Positions 37,441-45,649 of a stretch of DNA of 64,000 bases are shown piece by piece. Numbering within the stretch: the stretch's first letter is position 1; each line of letters starts with the position of its first letter. Made by a program: the position numbers and the translations under genes. The notes beneath the pieces were generated by a model. The model made no database searches. It was not told where the DNA came from and saw only the letters and a program-made list of their open reading frames with translations. Origin of the DNA: Pseudomonas graminis (GTDB lineage: Bacteria > Pseudomonadota > Gammaproteobacteria > Pseudomonadales > Pseudomonadaceae); assembly GCF_001705435.1 (NCBI RefSeq), contig NZ_MDEN01000058.1:164486-228485 (forward strand). Direction: 5' to 3'.

Positions 37441-40392
37441 TCAACCCAGCCCCAGCTGCCCCCAGAGCCGCATCACTTCGCGCCGCTCGGTGACGAACTG
37501 GTCGCCGGCCACAACACCCGGATCGTTCTGCAACGCCTGTCGGTGAGCGGCCGAGCGGTAGGCCTTGTAGGCCTCACGCAGCAGTCCGGCATCGGCGGCG
37601 GCCATCAAGCCCGCCTCTTCAAGGCCTTCGAGAATACGGATGTTATCGGTGTAACGAAGCAGCGCGGGATGCTCTCTGGACCACGCCAGAGCCGCGTATT
37701 GCACCATAAATTCAATATCGACGATACCTCCGGCGTCCTGCTTGAGGTCGAACCGCGCCGTCGGTTCAAATGCATTCGCCCCCTTGCCTGCCGCCGTTGC
37801 GCGGGTGCCGAGGTTGTCGCGCATCTTGGCGCGCATCTCGCTGACCTCCTGACGCAGCTTCGGCAGATCCCGTTCACGGCCCAGCACCAAAGCGCGTACG
37901 GCTTCGAACTGCCGGCCGACATCGGTGCTGCCCACCAGCACCCGCGCGCGCACTAACGCCTGATGCTCCCACGTCCAGGCCTCGTTCTCCTGATACCGGG
38001 AAAACGCCCCGAGCGAGCTCACCAGCAAGCCCGCCGCGCCAGACGGGCGAAGGCGCATGTCGACTTCGTACAACTGCCCGGAGTTGGTCTGGGTGGTGAT
38101 CAGGTGAATGATCCGCTGACCGAGCCGGGTGAAAAACTGCGCGCCATCGATCGGCTTGGCGCCGTCGGTCTCAGCCTGGGGATCGCCGTCGTGGATGAAC
38201 ACCAGGTCCAAATCAGAGCCGTGCCCCAGCTCAATGCCGCCGACCTTGCCGTAGCCGACGATGACAAAACCGGGATCGCACAAGGTGCCATCCGGACGCC
38301 GCGGCGCGCCATGGCGGGCAACGGTGTGGCGCCAGGCAAGCGCCAGCACTTGCTCCAGAATCGCCTCGGCGAGCCAGGTCAGGTAATCGCTGACTTTCAT
38401 CAGCGGCAGGCTGCCGGTGATTTCCGACGCAGCCACGCGCAGACGGTGCGCCAGCTTGAAATGCCGCAGGGCTTCCATTTGCTGTTCGAGATCGTCCTCG
38501 GGAATTCGCGTCAGACGCTCGCGCAGCTCAGCCGCCAGTTCAAGCGCCTGGGGCGGGCTGAACAGGCGACCTTCGTTAAGCAACTCATCGAGCAGCAACG
38601 GAAAGCGGGCGATCTGTTCGGCAATCCACGGGCTGGCCGCGCACAGGGTCAGCAATCGACGCAGTGCGCCGGGGTTCTCGGTGAGCAACACCAGATACGC
38701 CGAGCGGCGGGCGACCGCTTCCACCAGCGGCAGTACCCGCTCCAGCACCAGATCGGGATTGTCGTGCTCGACCGCTTGGGCGAGCAGGCGCGGAATAAAG
38801 GCATCAAGCCGTTCGCGCCCCAGACGCTGCATTGAGCGCAGCTGTGAACTGTTGCGCAGGTTGCTCAGATTTTTCAGGGCCTTTTGCGCGTCGGCGAATC
38901 CGCCCTCCTGAAGCTGGAGGCAGGCGCTTTCCTCGTTCTGCGACTCTTCCCACAGCGGCAGCCACTCGCCACCGACGATTTCTTCGCCGTGGTCCTGCTG
39001 CCCATCTTCCTCGTCCGGGTCAGCGATGACCTGCCGGAAGTGCCACGCGACCCGCTCACGCCAATACATCAGTCGTTCATGGAAACTCGCCCAGTCGGCA
39101 AAGCCCATCATGAAGGCGATGCGCGATTTATCCTGCGGGTCGTCGGGGAGCATTTGCGTCTGCCGATCGGCGATCGCCTGAATGGCGTGCTCGGTGTAGC
39201 GCAAAAACTGATAGCCCTCACGCAATTCATTGATGACCGCAGCCGGCAAATAGCCCTGTCCTTCCAGGGTTTTCAGCACCTTGAGCAGCGGCCGCTGCTG
39301 CAGACTCAAATCGCGACCGCCGTGAATCAGCTGGAACGCCTGGGCGATGAATTCCACTTCGCGGATGCCGCCGGAACCGAGCTTGATGTTCTCGGCCATG
39401 CCCTTGCGGCGGACTTCCTGCTGGATCAACTGCTTCATGGTGCGCAGCGCTTCAATGGCGGAGAAATCCAGGTAGCGGCGATAGACAAACGGCCGCAGCA
39501 TGTCGAGCAACTCGCTGCCCTTCTCCTGATCGCCGCCCACCACCCGCGCCTTGATCATGGCGTAGCGTTCCCAGTCGCGGCCCTGATCCTGGTAGTACTG
39601 CTCCAGCGCGTTGAAACTGAGCACCAAGGCACCGGAAGACCCGTACGGCCGCAGGCGCATGTCGACACGAAAGACAAAGCCGTCGACCGTGACCGGGTCC
39701 AGCGCCTTGATCAATCGCTGACCCAGTCGGATGAAGAATTCCTGATTGTCCAGCGGCCGCTTGACGCCCTGGGTTTCGCCGCCTTCGGGGTAGGCAAAGA
39801 TAAGATCGATGTCCGAGGACAGGTTCAGCTCGACGGCGCCCAGCTTGCCCATGCCGAGGATGACCATCTGCTGCGGCTCGCCGGTCCGACGGCCGGTCGG
39901 CGTGCCGAATTGCTGGCAATGCCGCTCATACAGCCACTTGTAGGCCAGATCAATGCAGCCATCTGCCATGTCTGAGAGATCGCGGCAGGTTTCCACCAGA
40001 TCGGCCTGCCGGGTCAGATCCCGCCAGATAATTCGCACTTGCTGGCGCGTACGTTGACGACGTAGATTACGCCCCAGTTCATCGTCGCTGGCAGCCTGAA
40101 TGACGGCACTGGCGATGTGCCCAAGCAGCTCGCCGGGCGCAAAACTGCGCTCCAGCTCACCGGATTCAGCGAGGTCGAGCAACATCAGCGGATCGCGCGA
40201 AACCTGATCGGCAACAAAATCGCTGGCCGCACAGACGCGGTCGAACGCCTGCAGCCGCGCCTCCGGCCAAGTCTGAAACGACTGCCTGGCTTCATCTGTC
40301 AGGGAATCAAGCGCGGTGCGCCAGGATTGGCCGGCCCGCGCGACCAACGGCATAAGGACAGCCGGCAGCTCGGCCAGCAGGGGAAGGCTCAT
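37441..40392 (-). CDS. glnE: Bifunctional glutamine synthetase adenylyltransferase/deadenylyltransferase
   Basis: GlnE adds or removes AMP on glutamine synthetase in response to PII and glutamine. The 983-residue length is normal. It has two nucleotidyltransferase domains, each with its metal motif: SSDIDLIFAYPEGG in the N-terminal (deadenylating) half and GSDLDLVFIHDGDP in the C-terminal (adenylating) half. RPYGSSGALV and RPSGAAGLLVSS are the matching downstream blocks. It is divergent from aceE. Confidence 0.97.
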   Translation of the reverse strand: MSLPLLAELPAVLMPLVARAGQSWRTALDSLTDEARQSFQTWPEARLQAFDRVCAASDFVADQVSRDPLMLLDLAESGELERSFAPGELLGHIASAVIQAASDDELGRNLRRQRTRQQVRIIWRDLTRQADLVETCRDLSDMADGCIDLAYKWLYERHCQQFGTPTGRRTGEPQQMVILGMGKLGAVELNLSSDIDLIFAYPEGGETQGVKRPLDNQEFFIRLGQRLIKALDPVTVDGFVFRVDMRLRPYGSSGALVLSFNALEQYYQDQGRDWERYAMIKARVVGGDQEKGSELLDMLRPFVYRRYLDFSAIEALRTMKQLIQQEVRRKGMAENIKLGSGGIREVEFIAQAFQLIHGGRDLSLQQRPLLKVLKTLEGQGYLPAAVINELREGYQFLRYTEHAIQAIADRQTQMLPDDPQDKSRIAFMMGFADWASFHERLMYWRERVAWHFRQVIADPDEEDGQQDHGEEIVGGEWLPLWEESQNEESACLQLQEGGFADAQKALKNLSNLRNSSQLRSMQRLGRERLDAFIPRLLAQAVEHDNPDLVLERVLPLVEAVARRSAYLVLLTENPGALRRLLTLCAASPWIAEQIARFPLLLDELLNEGRLFSPPQALELAAELRERLTRIPEDDLEQQMEALRHFKLAHRLRVAASEITGSLPLMKVSDYLTWLAEAILEQVLALAWRHTVARHGAPRRPDGTLCDPGFVIVGYGKVGGIELGHGSDLDLVFIHDGDPQAETDGAKPIDGAQFFTRLGQRIIHLITTQTNSGQLYEVDMRLRPSGAAGLLVSSLGAFSRYQENEAWTWEHQALVRARVLVGSTDVGRQFEAVRALVLGRERDLPKLRQEVSEMRAKMRDNLGTRATAAGKGANAFEPTARFDLKQDAGGIVDIEFMVQYAALAWSREHPALLRYTDNIRILEGLEEAGLMAAADAGLLREAYKAYRSAAHRQALQNDPGVVAGDQFVTERREVMRLWGQLGLG

Positions 40393-40597
40393 GTTCTATC
40401 CTTGATCGGCGTTCAATTGCCAGCCCGACAAGGCGGTCGTAAACACGCCACGGACGGACTGTCGAACAAAGGTTAAAAATTGCTGATGGCTGGCGTTTCT
40501 TGGCTGCCAGCAGGTTATATCAGGCGACTCGTCAGATTTTTGCACCGACAACACTGCTTTATCGGACACTGCAACACGAGCGAAAACATCGCTTCGC

Positions 40598-40664
40598 TGT
40601 AGTTTTACTACTGTATATACAAGTCAAAAAGCTGAATTAGCCCAAGATTTGTAGTAAAACTACA
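40598..40664 (+). promoter_or_regulatory. Pair of operator-like palindromes before aceE
   Basis: Two 13-base palindromes of the form GTAGT-N3-ACTAC lie at 40599-40611 (N3 = TTT) and 40651-40663 (N3 = AAA). Their centres are 52 bases apart, about five helical turns. They also form a perfect 14-base inverted repeat with each other. A further palindrome, TGTATATACA, lies at 40612-40621. The pair lies about 115 bases before the aceE start in the 384-base glnE-aceE gap, where no gene is visible, and looks like binding sites for a repressor of the pyruvate dehydrogenase operon. Confidence 0.6.
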
Positions 40665-40776
40665 CAACGCCGGGAACCCATCCGGCCATCCAAGAATTTA
40701 CATCGTCTGCCCACAAGGCCAGTCGTAACAAACTCAGGCAACCGATTCTGGAAGCCTTTCCGCCCTGGAGCAAGCC

Positions 40777-43422
40777 ATGCAAGACCTCGATCCCGTCGAA
40801 ACCCAGGAATGGCTGGACGCCCTGGAATCGGTTCTCGACAAAGAAGGCGAAGACCGTGCTCACTACCTGATGACCCGTATGGGTGAGCTGGCCACACGAA
40901 GTGGTTCGCAACTGCCTTACGCCATCACCACGCCTTATCGCAACACCATCCCCGTTACCCACGAAGCACGCATGCCTGGCGACCTGTTCATGGAACGCCG
41001 CATTCGCTCGCTGGTACGTTGGAACGCATTGGCGATGGTGGTCAAGACCAACATCGGCGACCCGGATCTGGGCGGCCACATCTCCAGCTTCGCTTCCAGT
41101 GCAACCCTGTACGACATCGGCTTCAACTACTTCTTCCAGGCCCCGACCGACGAACACGGCGGCGACTTGATCTACTTCCAGGGTCACGCATCGCCAGGCG
41201 TTTACGCCCGTGCGTTCATGGAAGGCCGTATCACCGAAGACCAGATGAACAACTTCCGTCAGGAAGTCGATGGCAACGGTCTGTCGTCTTATCCACACCC
41301 GTGGCTGATGAAAGACTTCTGGCAGTTCCCGACCGTTTCCATGGGTCTGGGTCCGATTCAGGCGATCTACCAGGCGCGCTTCATGAAGTACCTGGAGCAC
41401 CGCGGTTACATCCCTGAAGGCAAGCAGAAAGTCTGGTGCTTCCTGGGCGACGGCGAGACCGACGAGCCGGAATCCCTGGGCGCCATCGCCCTGGCCGGTC
41501 GCGAGAAGCTCGACAACCTGATCTTCGTCGTGAACTGCAACCTGCAGCGTCTGGACGGTCCGGTTCGCGGCAACGCCAAGATCATCCAGGAACTGGAAGG
41601 CGTGTTCCGCGGTGCTCAGTGGAACGTGAGCAAAGTCATCTGGGGCCGTTTCTGGGACCCACTGCTGGCCAAGGACGTCGACGGCATCCTGCAACGTCGT
41701 ATGGACGAAGTCATCGACGGCGAATACCAGAACTACAAAGCCAAAGACGGCGCGTTCGTGCGCGAACACTTCTTCAACTCGCCAGAACTCAAGGCGATGG
41801 TTGCGGATATGTCCGACGACGAAATCTGGAAACTCAACCGTGGCGGTCACGACCCGTACAAGGTCTACGCGGCGTACCACGCAGCGGTGAACCACAAGGG
41901 TCAGCCGACCGTGGTTCTGGCCAAGACCATCAAGGGTTATGGCACCGGCGCCGGTGAAGCGAAAAACACCGCGCACAACACCAAGAAGGTCGACGTCGAC
42001 AGCCTGCGTCACTTCCGTGACCGCTTTGACATCCCGATCAAAGACGATCAGCTCGAAGCCCTGCCGTTCTACAAGCCGGAAGAAGGCAGTGCCGAAGCGC
42101 GCTACCTGTCCGAGCGTCGCGCTGCACTGGGCGGCTTCGTGCCACAGCGTCGCGCGCAGAGCTTCAGCCTGCCGACCCCGCCACTGGAAACCCTCAAGGC
42201 GATCCTTGATGGCTCCGGCGACCGCGAAATCTCCACCACCATGGCCTTCGTCCGCATCCTGACCCAACTGGTCAAGGACAAGGAAGTGGGTCAGCGCATC
42301 GTTCCGATCATCCCGGACGAAGCCCGTACCTTCGGTATGGAAGGCATGTTCCGCCAGCTCGGCATCTACTCGTCCGTAGGCCAGCTGTACGAGCCGGTCG
42401 ACAAAGAACAAGTGATGTTCTACCGCGAGGACAAGAAAGGTCAGATCCTCGAGGAAGGCATCAACGAAGCCGGTGCGATGTCTTCGTTCATCGCTGCAGG
42501 TACTTCGTACAGCAGCCACAACCAGCCGATGATTCCGTTCTACATCTTCTACTCGATGTTCGGTTTCCAGCGTATCGGCGATCTGGCATGGGCCGCAGGC
42601 GACAGTCGCACCCGTGGCTTCCTGATTGGCGGCACCGCCGGTCGTACCACCCTGAACGGTGAAGGTCTGCAGCACGAAGACGGCCACAGCCACATCCTGG
42701 CTTCGACCATCCCGAACTGCCGCACCTTCGATCCGACCTACGGCTACGAGCTGGCGGTGATCATTCAGGACGGCATGAAGAAGATGTTCGAAGAACAGCA
42801 GGACGTTTTCTACTACCTGACCGTGATGAACGAGTCCTACACGCAACCTGCCATGCCGGCCGGTTCCGAGGAAGGCATCATCAAGGGCATGTACCTGCTC
42901 GAAGAAGACACCAAGGAAGCCGCACACCACGTACAGCTGCTCGGTTCGGGCACCATCCTGCGTGAAGTGCGCGAGGCGGCGAAGATCCTGCGCGAGCAGT
43001 TCAACATTGGCGCGGACGTCTGGAGCGTCACCAGCTTCAACGAGTTGCGTCGCGACGGCCTGGCCGTAGAGCGCAGCAACCGCCTGAAGCCCGGCCAGAA
43101 GCCACAGTTGAGCTACGTTGAAGAATGCCTCAACGGCCGTAAAGGTCCGGTGATCGCTTCGACCGACTACATGAAACTGTTCGCTGACCAGATCCGTCAG
43201 TGGGTTCCGACCAAGGAATACAAAGTTCTGGGCACCGACGGCTTCGGCCGTAGCGACAGCCGCAAGAAGCTGCGCAACTTCTTCGAAGTTGACCGTCACT
43301 TCGTGGCGCTGGCCGCCCTGGAAGCCTTGGCCGATCGCGGCGATATCGAACCTAAGGTCGTGGCGGAGGCCATTGCCAAGTTCGGCATCGATCCTGAAAA
43401 GCGCAACCCGCTGGACTGCTAA
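40777..43422 (+). CDS. aceE: Pyruvate dehydrogenase E1 component (homodimeric type)
   Basis: AceE decarboxylates pyruvate using thiamine diphosphate and passes the acetyl group to AceF. The 881-residue length fits homodimeric E1. The ThDP motif begins CFLGDGETDEPES and continues to LIFVVNCNLQRLDGP. Other signatures are GGHISSFASSATLYDIGFN, AGRTTLNGEGLQHEDGH and GTDGFGRSDSRKKLR. TGGAG lies six bases before the ATG. It is the first gene of aceE-aceF and depends on the same cofactor that thiC helps to make. Confidence 0.98.
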   Translation: MQDLDPVETQEWLDALESVLDKEGEDRAHYLMTRMGELATRSGSQLPYAITTPYRNTIPVTHEARMPGDLFMERRIRSLVRWNALAMVVKTNIGDPDLGGHISSFASSATLYDIGFNYFFQAPTDEHGGDLIYFQGHASPGVYARAFMEGRITEDQMNNFRQEVDGNGLSSYPHPWLMKDFWQFPTVSMGLGPIQAIYQARFMKYLEHRGYIPEGKQKVWCFLGDGETDEPESLGAIALAGREKLDNLIFVVNCNLQRLDGPVRGNAKIIQELEGVFRGAQWNVSKVIWGRFWDPLLAKDVDGILQRRMDEVIDGEYQNYKAKDGAFVREHFFNSPELKAMVADMSDDEIWKLNRGGHDPYKVYAAYHAAVNHKGQPTVVLAKTIKGYGTGAGEAKNTAHNTKKVDVDSLRHFRDRFDIPIKDDQLEALPFYKPEEGSAEARYLSERRAALGGFVPQRRAQSFSLPTPPLETLKAILDGSGDREISTTMAFVRILTQLVKDKEVGQRIVPIIPDEARTFGMEGMFRQLGIYSSVGQLYEPVDKEQVMFYREDKKGQILEEGINEAGAMSSFIAAGTSYSSHNQPMIPFYIFYSMFGFQRIGDLAWAAGDSRTRGFLIGGTAGRTTLNGEGLQHEDGHSHILASTIPNCRTFDPTYGYELAVIIQDGMKKMFEEQQDVFYYLTVMNESYTQPAMPAGSEEGIIKGMYLLEEDTKEAAHHVQLLGSGTILREVREAAKILREQFNIGADVWSVTSFNELRRDGLAVERSNRLKPGQKPQLSYVEECLNGRKGPVIASTDYMKLFADQIRQWVPTKEYKVLGTDGFGRSDSRKKLRNFFEVDRHFVALAALEALADRGDIEPKVVAEAIAKFGIDPEKRNPLDC

Positions 43423-43460
43423 GGTCTGCGTAACGATCGAATAGAGCGCTGAAATGTGCG

Positions 43461-43516
43461 CGAAACAGCCGCCGATGCGGAATTTACTTCGGTAAATGAG
43501 CATCCAGGCTGTTTCG
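43461..43516 (+). other. Hairpin in the aceE-aceF gap
   Basis: A long hairpin has an outer stem CGAAACAGCC/GGCTGTTTCG (43461-43470, 43507-43516) and an inner stem GATGC/GCATC. At its tip is ATTTAC-TTCG-GTAAAT with a stable UUCG tetraloop. No T-tract follows, so it is more likely an mRNA-stability or processing element than a terminator. Confidence 0.6.
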
Positions 43517-43568
43517 TCGCAGATGAATCAGCGCAGTCGAGGAACAGGTTCTCCTAAGGAGAGACATT

Positions 43569-45230
43569 GTGAGTGAGTTAATTCGGGTACCCGACATCGG
43601 CAACGGTGAAGGTGAAGTCATTGAGTTGATGGTCAAGGTCGGTGATCGCATCGAAGCTGACCAGAGCGTGCTGACGCTGGAGTCGGACAAGGCAAGCATG
43701 GAAATCCCTGCGCCTAAAGCCGGTGTCATCAAGGCGATGAAAGTGAAGCTGGGCGACCGTCTGAAAGAAGGCGACGAACTGTTTGAGCTGGAAGTGGAAG
43801 GCGAAGCGGCGGCCGAGCCTGCTGCTGCACCTGCTGCCGCCGCGCCCGCCACTGCTGCTGATAAGCCAGCCGAGAAGCCAGCCGAAGCCGAAGCGGCCCC
43901 TGCCGCAGCGGCTGCACCTGCTGCGTCGGATACGGTTCAGGATATTCACGTTCCGGACATCGGTTCGTCGGGCAAGGCTCGCATCATTGAGCTGATGGTC
44001 AAAGTGGGCGACAGCATCGAAGCTGATCAATCCCTGATCACCCTGGAATCCGACAAAGCCTCGATGGAGATCCCGTCTCCTGCCGCAGGCATTGTCGAAA
44101 GCATCAGCGTCAAGGTTGAAGACGAAGTCGGCACTGGCGACCTGATTCTGAAACTGAAAGTGGCGGGTGCTGCACCGGCTGCCGCGCCTGCTCAGGCGGC
44201 TGCACCGGCTCCGGCCAAGGCAGAAACGGCTGCTCCGGCTGCCGCTGCTCCCGCACCGGCTGCCAAAGCTGAAAGCGCTCCTGCACCTGCCGCTGCACCT
44301 GCGAACAATGGCGCCAAGGTTCACGCTGGCCCGGCGGTTCGTCAGTTGGCTCGCGAGTTCGGCGTCGAGCTGAACGCCGTGTCGGCAACCGGCCCTCACG
44401 GCCGTGTGCTGAAAGAAGACGTGCAGGCGTACGTCAAATCGATCATGACCAAGTCCAAGGACGCGCCTGCTGCTGGCGGCGCTGCCGGCGGCATGGGCAT
44501 CCCGCCGATTCCGGAAGTCGATTTCAGCCGTTTCGGCGAAACCGAAGAAGTGCCGATGACGCGTCTGATGCAGCTGGGCGCAACCGGTCTGCATCGCAGC
44601 TGGCTGAACATTCCGCACGTCACGCAATTCGACCAGGCCGACATCACCGACCTGGAAGCTTTCCGTATCGCGCAGAAAGCCGTGGCCGAAAAAGCCGGCG
44701 TCAAGCTGACCGTGCTGCCGCTGCTGCTCAAGGCCAGCGCGCACATGCTCAAGGAGCTGCCGGACTTCAACAGTTCGCTGGCACCGAGTGGCAAGGCGAT
44801 CATTCGCAAGAAATACTTCAACATCGGTTTCGCGGTGGACACACCGGAAGGCCTGCTGGTCCCGGTCATCAAGAACGTCGATCAGAAGAGCCTGCTGCAA
44901 CTGGCGGCCGAAGCAGCTGAGCTGGCTGAGAAAGCGCGCTCCAAAAAGCTGTCGGCCAACGACATGCAAGGCGCCTGCTTCACCATCTCCAGCCTGGGTC
45001 ACATTGGCGGGACCGGCTTCACGCCGATCGTCAACGCGCCGGAAGTGGCGATCCTTGGCGTGTCCAAGGCCACCATGCAACCGGTCTGGGACGGCAAGGC
45101 TTTCCAGCCCCGCCTGATGCTGCCGCTGTCGCTGTCCTACGATCACCGCGTGATCAACGGCGCCGCTGCTGCGCGCTTTACCAAGCGTCTGAGCGAATTG
45201 TTGGCGGACATCCGCACAATTCTGCTCTAA
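43569..45230 (+). CDS. aceF: Dihydrolipoamide acetyltransferase (E2) of pyruvate dehydrogenase
   Basis: AceF forms the core of the complex. The 553-residue protein has two lipoyl domains, each with ESDKASMEIP (Lys41 and Lys163 lipoylated), joined by Ala/Pro-rich linkers. A peripheral-subunit-binding domain follows (AGPAVRQLAREFGVELN to VLKEDVQAYV). The C-terminal acyltransferase domain carries the catalytic SYDHRVINGA (His526). Translation starts with GTG after AAGGAGAG. Two lipoyl domains, not three as in E. coli, is the Pseudomonas form. Confidence 0.98.
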   Translation: MSELIRVPDIGNGEGEVIELMVKVGDRIEADQSVLTLESDKASMEIPAPKAGVIKAMKVKLGDRLKEGDELFELEVEGEAAAEPAAAPAAAAPATAADKPAEKPAEAEAAPAAAAAPAASDTVQDIHVPDIGSSGKARIIELMVKVGDSIEADQSLITLESDKASMEIPSPAAGIVESISVKVEDEVGTGDLILKLKVAGAAPAAAPAQAAAPAPAKAETAAPAAAAPAPAAKAESAPAPAAAPANNGAKVHAGPAVRQLAREFGVELNAVSATGPHGRVLKEDVQAYVKSIMTKSKDAPAAGGAAGGMGIPPIPEVDFSRFGETEEVPMTRLMQLGATGLHRSWLNIPHVTQFDQADITDLEAFRIAQKAVAEKAGVKLTVLPLLLKASAHMLKELPDFNSSLAPSGKAIIRKKYFNIGFAVDTPEGLLVPVIKNVDQKSLLQLAAEAAELAEKARSKKLSANDMQGACFTISSLGHIGGTGFTPIVNAPEVAILGVSKATMQPVWDGKAFQPRLMLPLSLSYDHRVINGAAAARFTKRLSELLADIRTILL

Positions 45231-45249
45231 GCCGCCAACGGACGGTAAA

Positions 45250-45296
45250 GGGGACTGATTTATTTACAACGCTCCACCGTAAATGAATCTGTCCCC
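45250..45296. repeat. Imperfect palindrome GGGGACTGATTTATTTA
   Basis: Arms at 45250-45266 and 45280-45296 match at 15 of 17 positions as an inverted repeat around a 13-base loop. It lies just after aceF and before its terminator. Sequences of the type GGGGACAGATT-TATTT occur as dispersed repeats in proteobacteria; this looks like one copy. Confidence 0.55.
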
Positions 45297-45351
45297 GTTC
45301 AGCGCCCCCGTTCAGCGCCAGGTTTAACGAGCTGCCACGCTCGTACCTCAA

Positions 45352-45377
45352 CCCCGCTCACTGGCGGGGCTTTTTTT
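45352..45377 (+). terminator. Rho-independent terminator of aceEF
   Basis: The stem CCCCGC-TCACTG-GCGGGG (45352-45369) is followed by C and seven T residues. This is a standard terminator 120 bases after the aceF stop. The rest of the 45231-45649 gap must hold the dipA promoter; I see no gene in it. Confidence 0.9.
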
Positions 45378-45649
45378 GCCGTTTGAAAAGCACTCATTCA
45401 CGGCAACAAGTTCCTACAGTATTCGGTCGCGCTGCCGATAGCTGATCATGCACAAACACCAGCCGCTTGACCCTCACCCCGACAATCCGACCAATTACCT
45501 CCAGTAAATCAACCGTCTGCCGACAGATTTATAGCACTAAGCCATCGCGCTCACTTGTCAGCCCGTGCGCCATGATGCAACCTTGCGGCACGCGACTTAA
45601 AGACGGGCTCCTTGCCCGCGCGACAGCACCCTGAAAGCGAGTTCCTTCC

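Noticed and set aside
40660..43503. 947-residue open frame opposite aceE
   Set aside because: It is antisense to AceE, which has a complete ThDP motif and correct length; the opposite frame has no recognisable domain.
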